Shown: positions 26,959-38,272 of the stretch, one piece after another
How the letters are laid out: each line of letters opens with the position of its first letter
Position numbering within the stretch: position 1 is the stretch's first letter
Origin: Watersipora subatra
Lineage: Eukaryota > Bryozoa > Gymnolaemata > Cheilostomatida > Watersiporidae
Length of the DNA: 64,000 nucleotides
Direction of reading: 5' to 3'
NCBI RefSeq assembly: GCF_963576615.1
Contig: NC_088708.1
Coordinates: forward strand, 1,116,001-1,180,000
Made by a program: the position numbers and the translations under genes
The notes under the pieces: model-generated
Told to the model about the DNA's origin: nothing
Database searches by the model: none
What the model saw: only the letters and a program-made list of their open reading frames with translations

Positions 26959-28149
26959 GATAAACAGTGTTGGGAAAGAAAAGTTGTGACTTGGCATATT
27001 TGAAGTGAATTGAGTGTATTACGAGACAGATTTTTATCAAATAAAGGGCATTTTAAGGTGTATTATATTAACATACGTTTAATATATTCATCGTTACAAA
27101 AATATTGCTCCGCAGTCTACAATATTTATTAGAACTCTCCTTTCAGAGCTGTGTTTGAATTGGTGGTGATTCGAGTCAAGTTTGATTTGGACAAATGCGA
27201 AAGAGATTTGGGGTTCTATTTGAAAATAATAAAGTTATTTGGATTTAATTGAAAAACCAAATTACTAATGAAAGCTTTTCCAAGTAATCTTTATGAGGAC
27301 CATTTATCGGTTATAAAATAGAAGTATGTTGTTACAAACAGCTTAGCCCTCAAGTAATTACTATAGAAAACAGTTAGGGTAATACGATGCTGGTATGAAA
27401 ACACCCTGCCTAATTTTAGTTACTGTGCCCTGTCAATGATATTTTTAAGCTGTAGATGCGTTGTCTATCAAAATCGATCCCAAACTGACCGAAAGTAAAG
27501 GTATGAAAATTATATCTTTTAATTTATAACTGCTGGATGTCCTTAATGGTAGCTGTATTTTAAAATCTTGATTTCTCATCTTGACCTCCTTGAAATGCCA
27601 AAAAACGAAAGAAGGTAGAAGCGCGGATTTTAGCTCTCAGCTGTATCGAAAGAAACGAAGACCGGGATATTCATAAACTGGCTTGCCTGTGCACCCATGT
27701 AAACAAATTGAAGGGAGCAATATTTAACAGCTAGCAAATTATTAGCCACTGCAGAAACACCAGTTACATACAAGGATTGCAAACCAGAAAAGTTCTCAGG
27801 AACAGAAATTTTTGAAAATACAGATAACAATACAATGAGTTCATCTTTTTCTGACCTGGACTTCCAATGAGCATCAACCTTAGAATATGAAAGTATTCAT
27901 CGCAAGAGAGCTAAGACCGCATTTATCTCACTTCAATACAGCAATCTGAAAAGATCGAACCATGGGAGATTTAATATAAAATCAATTAAAGACCATATTT
28001 AGCCTTCAAAATGTCGCCCAAAGTTTACAACCTGACTAAAATAATGACAAATAATTCAGCATTGGAATTCCAAGAACCCACAGCTGAAACGTCTAGCAGC
28101 ACATACTCAAATAAAGTGAAACATCCTCCCAACACCCTATCACCTGGCC
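26959..28149. other. Intergenic DNA, nothing firmly recognised
   Basis: AT-rich. A 66-codon minus-strand open frame (27830-27630) is not recognised and lacks clear exon borders. Confidence 0.35.
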
Positions 28150-29379
28150 TTCAGATAAACCTAATCTGATAAACTGCTCAGCACCTTTCGATTGGTGTAC
28201 TCAGAGCCTTATAAATAACAGACTTCGTGCTAGAAATGTTTCCTAGGTTCACACCTGAGATGTGTCTTGAATATCTTTACTCCATGTCTAGCAGAAAAGC
28301 TAGCAGCCTAGATGGCATGTCTGTAAGAGTGTTGCAAGCTACTTCACCTTACATTAGCCACATTATTACAGACATGTTCAACAGAATATTAATAGACGGA
28401 ATATTTTCAGACTACTGAAAACTAGCAAGGGCTCTGCTTTTATTTCAATCAGAAAACTGAATATCCCAACAACTATCGTTCTATATCTATATTGCCGATA
28501 TTATCAAAAATGTTTGAGATAGCATTTAAATATCCAGGATTATCTGCTGGACTCTAAGCAGATTCATCACCTACAATACGGTTTCAGATGCGGACACATG
28601 CAGTGATTTAGTCCAGTTAGTAATGTCTCATTACCTTAAATGCGAAATGAGATTATTCCTCTGCTTTGATATTTCTTGACTTCAAGAAAGCTTTCGATTG
28701 TGTCAACCATCAATATCCTAATGCTAAGGTTAAAGGCTATTGGAATCATGGGCTCTCCAGTCAAGCTCCTTGATTCTTTCCTATCTCACCGAAAACAATT
28801 TGCAAGTGCTAAGAACGTTCAATCCAGTAGTTTTTCAACCTCAGTTGGTGTGCCACAAGGATCCATTCCAGGTCCTACACTCTTTCTGATATACAGATAT
28901 TCCTCGCTTACAATGCCCTTGTTGAGCACCAGGTATGCATGCTGAAACAAGAGCATGATTCTGACATCAAGAAAATCGTTCAGTCATGTACCACAAATCA
29001 TATGAAGATCAAAATGCAAAGATCGCAGTTTTCTTGATTCGTCATTTCAATATGGATATTGTATCCTACTCCTACTATCTTTCGTTACATGTGGAGATAA
29101 CACTCTGTCACAGAGGAGATTAACCGAAGCACTTGATTTTTTCTTAAATGATGATTTTGCATGATCTATACATATTGATCATGTTTGCAGCAAGCTTCAT
29201 CAAACATGTTTCTTTGCAATGCAGATAATTCATAAACAGAAAGACTGCACAGTTGTTTTACTTTCAATTTATGCATTGTCATCTAATCAATGGCATTGAT
29301 ATGAATTTTACCCTTTTATCATACCGACAGCAGGGAAAAATATTGGGGGTCCCACCACACAAAGTTGTTGTCAGAATAG

Positions 29380-29441
29380 TCACTTTTAAAATCACTGTCG
29401 TCACTTTTAAAATCACTGTCGTCACTTTTAAAATCACTGTC
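29380..29441. repeat. 21-bp tandem repeat, three copies
   Basis: tcacttttaaaatcactgtcg occurs at 29380, 29401 and 29422 with almost no variation, near the left end of the element at 29339. Confidence 0.95.
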
Positions 29442-29887
29442 ACCTTTTTCAAGTTGGTAACCAAAACAACCTCTTTCTTCACATTCGTTATTTTAATACA
29501 AATATCCATTCTGGTGGCACTGGGTTGCGTTAAAAACCTGAAACTTCCTCAGTTTGAACTTTTGCTAACCAAAAGCATGGCTCAACCAGCGACCTCCACA
29601 AACTTATTAGTGATGTTTGGGAGTGTTGCTGATTACTCCGCGAAGAGTGACAGCCGTCTTAAGTTTTTAGGGCTACATTCCTTGTACTGAAAATAGACCG
29701 AGATTGTCTTTCATAATCACTGTCAGTCACAGACTTGGAAAAGGATTCGCCGTCAATGTCGTGGCATTTCATTGCTGTTCACTTTAATTATATGGCAGTC
29801 TATAAATGCTGGGCCAGATGCTTCAAACACAAACTAGTAAAGTTTCGGTTGAACGTGTTGATTTATGGACAAATAATAAGTTAGTAA

Positions 29888-30551
29888 AGGTACGGCTACA
29901 CGTAACAAATTTTTCGTTGGTTCTAACCAAAGTCACGACATGATTGAAACACAGAATTATTCTGCGGTGCTATAATCGTGCTAGCGAGCATGATTCCAGC
30001 AGCTTTTGCAATCAGTATAGTCCAAGAGACGTATAATGACACAATAAAAGTATAAGTGCAATTCAACATAGGTAGTACACACGATGCAACTGCTTAGATT
30101 GCGTTATTCTATGTATTTATTGTTTGGACACTATAGCTACAAATTGTTTATTTCTTAATTATATTTCCTTTTTAGCAGCAAAAGTTTTGTAGTAGAAAAT
30201 GTTGCCATCTTTAGCGCAATCAAGTCGGTTGCATCGTATTTACTATGGTGAATTTCCGTAATCTTTTTCTTGCGTGTCTCATTATGTTCTCGGACTACAT
30301 ATCTTAAAATTTGCTAGAGTCGTGCTCGCTAACCAACAATAGCGCAACTTAAACATTTACATCGTGTGTTCTATGTTGAATTGCTTTTGTAGTTTTATTG
30401 TGTGTCGCGATGCATGTCTTGGACTATACTAATTGCTAAAGCTGCTAGAATCGTGCTCGCTAATAATTTCTGCGTATAATAATTCTGTGCTTTTCGTGAT
30501 TTCGGCCTGAACTCAGAACCAACGAAAAATTCGTTACGTCTAGCCGTACCT
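29888..30551. mobile_element. Foldback-type MITE nested in the previous element
   Basis: The left end AGGTACGGCTACACGTAACA is inverted at the right (AGGTACGGCTAGACGTAACG), and complementarity extends inward for well over 100 bp, with matches such as attctgcg, aatcgtgct and agcagctttt. Both ends are flanked by ttagtaa (29881-29887 and 30552-30558). A 7-bp duplication is unusual; an 8-bp one with a mutated base is possible. No coding frame. This is the third level of nesting: LINE, then outer element, then this MITE. Confidence 0.85.
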
Positions 30552-31060
30552 TTAGTAACCCTACTTACACAATCATCGTCACCTACATTGATAAACGGTT
30601 GTCTCGTCTGTCACTTTTTAAATATTCCTGTTGTCGGGTCGTCAGAATCGTCACAAAACATGGGAGGACCCCCAATATTCGTCTTACAGAAATCTATACT
30701 AAGACTTGCGCAATATCGATCACCTATTCTAGCTAACCACAGTTCCATCAATCACATCACAAAATCTTTGAACATATCGTCTCATCCCAAATTATCATTT
30801 CTGCATTTGTATTACAGGTTTCAAAATGGTTTGTTAACTATGTCTAAAATATTTGTATTTATCCTTCTGCACATATAACAAACATCATTTTCTATTCCGT
30901 GACGCCAGCATACTACATCAACCATCATGTGTTTTAGTTTATGAACTTTCTATTAGTTTGACCTACTATTCACTATCCCGACCCCTACGCAATACTATTA
31001 GATTACCAATTTTTGAAACACTTTTGTTGAAGTCACTCAATAATTTCTGATTTCTATCTT

Positions 31061-31867
31061 CTCATTTTTGTTTCGGCATGTAACAAAAACCATTATTTTT
31101 TTGATGATTACTAATTCCAATAAAAGATTTTATGGTTGGTTTATAGCTAGAACAGTACAATCACATCTATGATACAATTATTCACGCTAACAATATTAAA
31201 TAGAACAGATGCTAGCTAAGCTTGCTCCCAGAGTATTGTTTATTTCTGCAATGTCTGCTCCAATATAAAAGGTTTATAGTCAAAGCAGATTCATAATGCG
31301 TCTTATGGTGAAGTTCTCTACCTGGATCAACTTTTCAAAGTTGTTTAAAAAATGTAATGACAGCAAAATAAGGATAAAATGAGAGATTGAAATATTTTCT
31401 CAATAGCAATAATTTTGTTTATTTTTAATATTTTATTTACAGCCTACTGTTGTTCAAAATACGTAAAATATACACAACCCATCCAATAACAAACAAATAC
31501 TTCATTGGTCATCCATTTATTACTATTAGTTGCATGCAGTACAATATATATCTTTGTTCAATCAAATGACAAAAGATTAAACTAATGGTACCCTGTACCA
31601 ATTCAGCTCTTACAAAGTTCAAAAATGAAATTGCCAAAGTTAATGGACTGCTAGGTCACATGAAACTAGAACAATTTAGAAACCAAAAACAAATTAAAAA
31701 ATCCTTTTGAAACTATACCTTACATGTTCATAAACGCTCTGGACTATAGCCAACTACAGTTCTTCTAACATATATCTCCTATAAAATGTCCTAAAATGCC
31801 AAATCAGGCGAGTTATCTAATTTAATTTTACTGTCAAGTTATCTCGCCGCACTTGTGAAAAAAAACG
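31061..31867. other. Intergenic DNA, nothing recognised
   Basis: AT-rich sequence without a supported gene or repeat. Confidence 0.35.
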
Positions 31868-33060
31868 ACGTGCGTATAGTATTATATCTACTATATATAT
31901 CCTGTACAACTTCCATGAAATTCTAGTTTGTCATGATAGATCATCAGATGTGTTGACAGAACAGAGAATAGGAACCTGCACAATTGTTCATAAATACTTA
32001 AAGGTTGACTTGCAACAAAATTCACATTACTGTTATTTGATATGAAAAGATTCACCATGCCTTACTCTGTTGTGTTGTAGATGCAAAATATGTGGAAAGG
32101 TGATTACAAGCTCTTAAAAGCTCAAAAACGAACAGAAAATCGCGGCCACACGAGACCGCCGTAGTTTGGATTCCCTTTCCAAAACGGCTCAAATGTGATG
32201 TAGTTGTGAGAGATGGTTTCTGTTTACACTTTCCTACAACCCTATTCGTCGAAATATTTTCACAAATATACCTCACGCATTCAATAAAACTATGTCCATT
32301 GTTCTTACGCGTCTGTTTTATCGTCATCGTAATGCTGTCACTTTTAGCAGTGATATCTTATAACTTACCGTAAAAATTCGTTTAATTTTTTAGCCTTTGC
32401 TTGAATGAGTACATATCATTGTCTGATAATCATGACGAGCCTGTTGGTCACTTGTGATAATCGAAAAGTGCTGCAGAAATTATTTGCGAAGTATTGGGTC
32501 ACATGATCAGATTACGACTTGCCGATTAGACCAAGCCGAAAAACAACTAAAGTAGCGAGCATCTATATTTGATACGGGGTCTTCGGTAACACCCGAAGTG
32601 TTTGTCATAAACTAGTGCTACGATAAGTTTTATATCGAGCTTTTTATTGGCCTTTCAATTCACGTGAGAACATATGTGACAAGACGACAACCAAATTTCG
32701 TGGTTACGTCAGAGAAATAAATAGATTCCAATCTACAGCGGCTTTTCGTTTTTTCAGCTTTTAATAGCTTGCTTGTAATCACTTTTCCACACATTTGGCA
32801 CCTACAACACAACAGAGTAAGACATTGTGAATCTTTTGATACTAAATAACTGTAGTGTGAATTTTGTTGCAAGTCAACCTTTAAAGGCGATCGATTGGTA
32901 CAGGTGTTACAGCGTCAGTCCACCAATCTGAATGTTACGAGTTAGAGTATTGTCGAAAGTTCTCTTATATCCTAACCTTGACCCCTGGGTACAGATAGAC
33001 GCCGAACAGGTAGTACCGTTTTTATAGTAAAAATATTTTGTTGTTCTACTTCATTGTGAA
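31868..33060 (+). mobile_element. SINE-like repeat with tRNA-like module, interrupted by MITE copy C
   Basis: The pieces 31868-32001 and 32881-33060 together align with an uninterrupted copy at 54945-55200. Shared landmarks are tgatagatcatcagatgtgt against a similar stretch at about 54970, then gatcgattggt and ttttgttgttctact. The segment 32885-32950 is tRNA-like (ggcgatcgattggtacaggt as A-box region). The tail has gatagacg like the ggtagatagacggacagac of the other copy. The B box is degenerate here. Confidence 0.65.
32002..32880. mobile_element. TTAA-flanked long-TIR MITE, copy C (best-preserved)
   Basis: This 879-bp element has perfect TTAA flanks (31998-32001 and 32881-32884) and ends in AGGTTGACTTGCAACAAAAT in both orientations. 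The inverted repeats extend about 170 bp each and include the ttactctgttgtgttgta and ttacaagc segments. The paralogous sequence at 55020-55050 reads aaatacttgaaggtgatcga with no insert, so it serves as an empty site. There is no coding capacity; open frames across it are antisense to nothing. Confidence 0.93.
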
Positions 33061-33257
33061 CGTATAAAGTATTTGTTATTAATTTTGTGTTGCTTTTCAT
33101 TTGCTAACCTAAAGTAAAAGCAAAAAGGAATAACGAAACTATGAAAGCAATCAAAAAGCACTTTTACCTTAGATGAACTTAGACAAAATTTCAATAGATT
33201 TTATCACAAGGTATCGATATTTTATATCGTTTGCCTATTAATATCATTTTTTTATTA

Positions 33258-33830
33258 CTGCTACCTCAATTTAAAAATGAACTTAAATAAAATTTTTTAT
33301 AGATTCTGTCAGAAAGTATTAGTATTTTCTATTATTTGCGATTGTTTTTTATGTTTGAGGTGATCTGACTGCCAGGATGTTTCAAGATTAAAATCAACAA
33401 AACTCAATCGTGGTTAAAAAGTTCAGACAAAAACTACGTTTGAAATGACGTCACTAGTTGCTATCGTTTTTATAGCTGATATCCGCTATTGTGGTCACAT
33501 TGCAGCGCTACGCACCTGTATTGTGGTCACATTGCAGCGCTACGCATCTGTATTGTGGTCACATTGCATCGCTACGCATCTATTGTGGTCACATTGCGCA
33601 CTACGCACCTGTTCAGTCAGTTTTTTTACAACTACAGATATCATACTCGCACTTTCACTTGATCTGAGCATTTTAACCACAATCAAGTTTTGTCGATCTT
33701 ATTCTATAAACTTCCTGGCAGTCAGATCACCTCAAACATAAAAAACAATCGCTAAGGATGAAAAATATCGATATTTTTTGATAAAATCTACAAAACTCTT
33801 GTGCAAGTTCATCTTTAATGAATTAAGGAG
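33258..33830. repeat. Inverted repeat element with a minisatellite in its loop
   Basis: Left arm about 33258-33420 and right arm about 33640-33830 are inverted copies. The shared part includes gcgattgttttttatgtttg and aggtgatctgactgccagga. The loop holds a 32-bp tandem repeat. The ends are not sharply defined and no target duplication was found. Related sequence (cctggcaggcacatcacct) occurs inside the pogo-like element at about 4690, and a more diverged version at about 41320. Confidence 0.7.
33488..33612. repeat. 32-bp tandem repeat, about four copies
   Basis: Unit is tattgtggtcacattgcagc plus gctacgcacctg, with the last copies slightly shortened. It lies between the arms of the inverted repeat 33258-33830. 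Confidence 0.93.
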
Positions 33831-34075
33831 TAATTATGTAACTCAGTGAAGGTCAGTGTCAGGTCAGGCTTTCTGGAAAGACTTAAAAGGTCACAAGCTA
33901 AACAGAAAAGACAAACAATGGATAGAAAGTGAAGTACAGAATTGGACTCATAAATAAACCTAACAAACTTGCAAACATCGTTCCAAAAATGGTGTGATCA
34001 AATCAAGCTTTACACATATAAAGTGAATTAAAAACTCACAGGACAGAATAGAGTGTAGAGTCTACCCCTCAAAGT

Positions 34076-34965
34076 GATACCAAATAACATTACAGTTATT
34101 TGGTATCAAAAGATTCACCGTGTCTTTCTCTGCCGTGTTGTAGCTGCAAAATATGTGGAAATGTGATTACAAGCTCGTGAAAGCTAAAAAGCGAACAGTT
34201 AATCGCAGCCATCACAAAAACGCCGTGTGTTGGAATCCCTTGATTTCGACGACGCACTCAACTCGATGTGGTTAATGTTTTTACACGTGATGTTATCACG
34301 TGAAATGAAAGACTAATAAAAGGCTCAATATAAAATGTTTCGTAGCACTAGTTTATGACAAACACTTCGGGTTTTACCGAAAAGCCCTTATCAAATATAG
34401 ATGCTTGCTACTTTACAGTTTCGTTTCAGTTTTGTCTAATCATCTAGTCGTAATCTGATCATATGACCCATACTTCCTGCCAAATAGTGCGAACAATTTT
34501 TGCAGCATTTTTCGGCTATCACAGGTGACCAACAGGCTCCACATGCTCATCAGAGGATCATATGCACTCCTTCAAGCGAAGGTTAAAAAATTAAATGAAT
34601 GTTTACGGTAGGTTTTGAGATATCAGTGCTCAAAGTGACATCACTACAATGATGATGAAATAGACGCGTAGGGACAATAGACATGGTTTTATTGAATGCG
34701 TGAAGTATATTTGTGAACATATTTCGACGAATGAGGTTGCATGAAAATGTAAACAGAAGCCATCATGTTCAACTAAGTCCCATTTGAACCGGTTTAAAAA
34801 GGGATTCCAACCTACGGCGTTTTCGTGATGGCTGCGATTAACTGTTCGTTTTTGAGCTTTTAACAGCTTGTAATCACATTTTCACATATTTGGCACCTAC
34901 AACACAGCAGAGTAAGACTTGGTGAATCTTTTGATACCAAATAACTGTAATGTGAACTGTGTTGC
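34076..34965. mobile_element. TTAA-family long-TIR MITE, copy D, both ends damaged
   Basis: The interior matches copies A to C but in inverted order relative to A. The terminal AGGTTGACTTGCAAC is missing on both sides. The left end instead starts with a 12-bp stem hairpin (gataccaaataa, 8-base loop, ttatttggtatc; 34076-34107), as if the end had been lost and an inverted piece joined. The right end stops at gtaatgtgaactgtgttgct. It lies about 330 bp upstream of the ELP5 start codon and could overlap its promoter. Confidence 0.85.
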
Positions 34966-35293
34966 TAAATTTTAATAAGTACAATACGTATATAAAATTT
35001 TGATGTTCTTCACCAAGGGGTTTTTGCATTGGATAGTTACTATAGGTTTCAATACGACATTTTTGCATTGCGATGCCAACATCGTAACGAATTAATGTCG
35101 TATGACAAAGATGTAACGTATAGCAATAGATATTGGGTTAATAATTTATTGCTAAACTCCAGATATTCTAAACTTCCAACTTCGCTAACGCAGAGAATTT
35201 GATTTGATTCTTTCGAGATATCCAGACTACGCTATAACTAAGTTTCACTCTCAATTGTTATTATGCAAATTTATTGTTTTAGATATCTATAGG

Positions 35294-36054
35294 ATGCTTC
35301 ACAGCCTGATAACTGAGCTCTCCTTTGAATTCTCCATACTTATAGAAGATTCAATAGAAAGGTCTGGATCATGTTTGATTAACTCGATCATCAGCAATAC
35401 TTCGAACAAGAATGTTTTATTAGTTGACATGGAACCGCACTCTTTCTCTTCATATCCTAATACAGTGCAGATATCAATCCTGCATTTCTTTGGTCAGTAT
35501 GATTCATTGCTCGAAAAAATCCTGAAAATGGCATCAGGTTCAGAGACTCTAGTTGTATTCCCATCACTATCTCTGTTTCTCATGAATTATGGCGTGTCAA
35601 AGTTTGGACAGCTGCTGCGCTGTTTGAAAGATAACAAGGACATCTCTTCTGTAGCCGCTGTAATACACACTGATGTCTTTTCATCAAGTGACACTCTGCC
35701 TTTAACCGAGTATATGTTCAATACGATTGTAAAAGTCTCCGCCATAGATGTAGCTGAACTTTCTACAGCATATTATGGCCATGCTGAGTGTGTCCGTTGT
35801 CAAGCCAGTGGTAAAACGGACAGTTCTGAGGAATACTTCACATTAGCTAATGATTTAACCATCGACCTAGTTCATGCCTCATCTTCAGCTGCTATTAAGG
35901 CACTGGCAATTGATGAAACCAAAGTAGACATTACTGCAGATCTCACATTTAAGCTATCACTCAATGAACAGGAGCGAGAGGCCAGGAGCAAGTTACAGCT
36001 TCCCTATCTTAAGCGAGATGATGAAAAAGTTGAGATGCTTTCTAAAGCAAACAA
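35294..36054 (+). CDS. ELP5: ELP5 (Elongator complex protein 5), exon 1
   Basis: ELP5 is one of the RecA-fold subunits of the Elp456 ring, which works with Elp123 in modifying wobble uridines of tRNAs. This exon codes residues 1-253. Recognition rests mainly on the C-terminal part: LTFKLSLNEQEREARSKLQL followed by PYLKRDD aligns with the LTFNL-S-KEREAR-L-LP motif of animal ELP5. NVLLVDMEPHS and ETLVVFPSLSLFLMNYG fit the core beta-strands. No Walker A is expected or seen. The start is chosen at MLHSLITEL because the family begins near an ML-SL motif. A 30-codon in-frame extension to 35204 exists and cannot be excluded. The donor gtgggt starts at 36055. Confidence 0.88.
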
Positions 36055-36611
36055 GTGGGTGCATCTTTTATATTTTCACACATCTTTGTCACACATTGCG
36101 TTCATGATAATAACGCAGTAATGTATTTTATTACTACAAAAAACTTACGTTCTTTAAGCAAAATTATACAGTTTTAAAAAAGTTAATTACAATAAAAACT
36201 AATTAGAGTTTACTTGAAATAATTAAAACGTTTGAATAATTTATGGTAACAGTTTACGTGCCGTAATATTTTCTGCAGCCTCATTTTGAAATAGATCGAA
36301 CAAGGACATAGCTAACAGACGCTGGGTGTGTTCAGGTTTATTCCAACCAACCATCATAGACTATAGAAAAGCACCGTTCTATAAATAAAACTGGCAAGCT
36401 CTCGTGAAATGTCAAGCTTTATAATCCAGGTATATAGATTCAGTGTTTAGAGCATCCCATTTGGGAGTTTATGCACTCATGATACTGGCATTTGTGATTT
36501 GCTGCCATATTTACTGTGCAGCAGTTGATGAGAACTCTGAAAATGAAGCAGACATTTAAATGTAATAGCTGTAGAGTGACACTTCATTTCACACTTTTAT
36601 ACCTGTTTTAG
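36055..36611 (+). other. ELP5: ELP5 intron
   Basis: A 557-bp intron from gtgggt to the acceptor cctgttttag. It is AT-rich, with no feature inside. Confidence 0.85.
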
Positions 36612-36738
36612 CTCTGGAGCACCTCGTTTAAAGATTGGCTCATCTACATCAGCTGTTGGGGAAGGGAAAATATATTATCAATATGATGATGCTGATGATT
36701 TTGATGAAGAAGATCCAGATGATGATTTAGATATTTGA
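36612..36738 (+). CDS. ELP5: ELP5 exon 2 with stop
   Basis: This 127-bp exon joins in frame: the two bases AA at the end of exon 1 plus C make an asparagine codon. It encodes SGAPRLKIGSSTSAVGEGKI, then YYQYDDADDFDEEDPDDDLD and a final I, and stops at TGA 36736-36738. The YDDADDFDEEDPDDDLDI tail is the acidic signature of metazoan ELP5, which ends in the same way in vertebrates. That settles the identification. The total is 295 aa, near the usual 300 or so. A minisatellite begins within 40 bp of the stop codon. Confidence 0.95.
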
Positions 36739-36774
36739 CCTAGTGGACGCGCTACTTATCACAATGTCACCCTT

Positions 36775-37150
36775 CACATATGATCGTGACTGCAACGCTC
36801 TCCACCCTTCTTATATGATCGTGACTGCAACGCTCTCCACCCTTCTCATATGATCGTGACTGCAACGCTCTCCACCCTTCTCATATGATCGTGACTGCAA
36901 CGCTCTCCACCCTTTTCATGTTTGTAACTGCAATGTTCTACATCCCTCTCATGTTTATAAATGCAGCTCTACAACCCTCTCATATCTGTAAATGCAATGT
37001 TCTACATCCCTCTCATATCTGTAACTGCATTGTTCTACACACCCCTCATATGTTCGTAACTGCATTGTTCTACACCTCTCTTATATTTGTAAATGCAATG
37101 TTCTACACACCTCTCGTGTTTGTGACTGCAATGCTCTACATCCCTCGCCT
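36775..37150. repeat. About 35-bp tandem repeat just after ELP5
   Basis: The unit is roughly catatgatcgtgactgcaac plus gctctccacccttct. It is well conserved for the first four copies and then diverges (catatctgtaaatgcaatgt and similar) for six or more. It starts less than 40 bp after the ELP5 stop codon, so it is probably transcribed as 3' UTR. The ORFs it creates are artefacts. Confidence 0.9.
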
Positions 37151-37819
37151 ATGAGAATGAGTAATAATCCGTGCCGTCGTCAGGATTGTTATCTACTGTT
37201 AATCAATTATTTTTGTTACGTTGAGATCAGCATACCGAAAAGGCTTATATATATTTTTTTTTTCATTTGGAGCAGTATTTTTGTGAATGGAATTGCATTC
37301 ATATACACCCTTGCCATGTGCATGATGATGATTGCAGCAATACACAGTATTTGTCATTCTCTGTGTTGTTTAGCATGTTATTTACACAACCATAAAAAAA
37401 CACCAGCCATCTTGTGAAGTGTGGGCGTGGTAGAGTACACGATATCATTTGTCATCGCAGGGAGTGCTCTGTAATATTGCTGTTTAGTCAATGTTTCAGA
37501 GTTGCCTTTTCATGTTTTGATGCACATGGGCAAAAAATAGGTGAGGATAGTATAATTCATGTACATCAAAGGCCCAAGCAAATAATGGTTATGCCTATTT
37601 AAATTTCCTTCATTCTCATCAGGTTGTTGTATACACAGAAACCGCTAGATAAAACAAACGTCCAACAAAAATATAAGTGGGTCTCTGTTGGCAGACATGT
37701 AATCATAATTGCTGCATATTGTGTTGCACACATTGGAGTTGCATCTCCTAATATGATATTATTATCGATTCAGGTGCTTGCCATTATTTTGGCGGTATCT
37801 ATATATGTACATTAAATTT
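37151..37819. other. Downstream of ELP5, nothing recognised
   Basis: AT-rich. Three short consecutive open frames (37151-37417, 37414-37602, 37624-37815) show hydrophobic residues but no family match or splice logic. Confidence 0.35.
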
Positions 37820-38272
37820 CAGTGTTTGTCTGTTGGTCATTAGTCTGTAGGTCTATTGTGCATCCAATTATAGCGGTAGTTTTAGGAGTGAAAAAGGCGC
37901 TTTGCATGGGTTTTGAACTCAAAACCTCCAGGTCTGCAGACAGGATGCTAAACCACTAGTCAATGTGGCTACAATGCTATACAGTGGAATAATTGTGCGC
38001 AATATTGTTATTACACTTGCCAATCTCTAATGGAGATTAGTTAAAATACGCTTCAGCTAACCTGCTTAAAGATCATGATTGCGTGAGAGATCATAACACA
38101 ATCTTTTTTTTAGCGCGGGCTTAAGTTATAATAACAGTTCTTATTATAGTAAATATTTAGACTAGCTCAAGTTACTCAAATTCATTGGGTAAGGAAATTT
38201 TGTTAATTAAAGATGCATTTTCAATGCAAAAACTTTTTTATTACTCTTGTAAGGCAGGGCTTTCATCTTGTA
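37820..38272 (-). mobile_element. tRNA-derived SINE-like repeat, copy 2
   Basis: It aligns with 4965-5402 from cagtgtttgtctgt to the tcattactcttgtaa region. On the minus strand 37972-37904 is tRNA-like: tgactagtggtttagcatcc as A-box region and gagttcaaaacc as B box, about the right distance apart. The matched flanking parts (ttataataa, gatcatgattg, gctaacctgc) are conserved on both sides of the tRNA-like part, so the module is internal to the repeat. Confidence 0.7.

Larger units (their letters stand above)
29339..30679. mobile_element. Element inserted in the LINE, ends AATATTGGGGGTCC
   Basis: AATATTGGGGGTCC at 29339-29352 is exactly inverted at 30666-30679, and subterminal sequences (gtcagaat, cacttttaaa) also correspond in inverted form. 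LINE-coding sequence stops at the left end and resumes (FVLQKSIL) right after the right end, which marks the borders. A target duplication could not be fixed because the ends are palindromic (AATATT). It contains a triplicated 21-mer and a second nested element. Confidence 0.65.
28150..31060 (+). pseudogene. Degenerate non-LTR retrotransposon (jockey/CR1-like LINE), split by nested elements
   Basis: Reverse-transcriptase landmarks occur in order but in shifting frames. SSRKASSLDGMSVRVLQ (about 28286) is the K-A-DG motif. NNYRSISILPILSKMFE follows at about 28465, then a FKKAFDCVNH-like stretch at about 28680 and VGVPQGSIPGPTLF at about 28850. A C-terminal FVLQKSILRLAQY and LPIFETLLLKSLNNF lie at 30680-31050, beyond a 1.3-kb insertion. 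Stops and frameshifts are frequent and the YADD region is not intact, so the copy is dead. The 5' end and any ORF1 or endonuclease were not found. Confidence 0.85.

Noticed and set aside
26320..26997. Several minus-strand frames rich in FIGTGACLLV blocks
   Set aside because: A 20-bp tandem repeat without stops opens all three frames. The proteins are the same repeat read three ways.
32052..32327. 91-codon minus-strand frame
   Set aside because: It lies wholly inside TTAA MITE copy C, whose other copies do not preserve the frame.
35204..35293. ELP5 start at 35204
   Set aside because: The 30-residue extension has no resemblance to the family, whose N-terminus matches MLHSL at 35294. It is kept as an alternative only.
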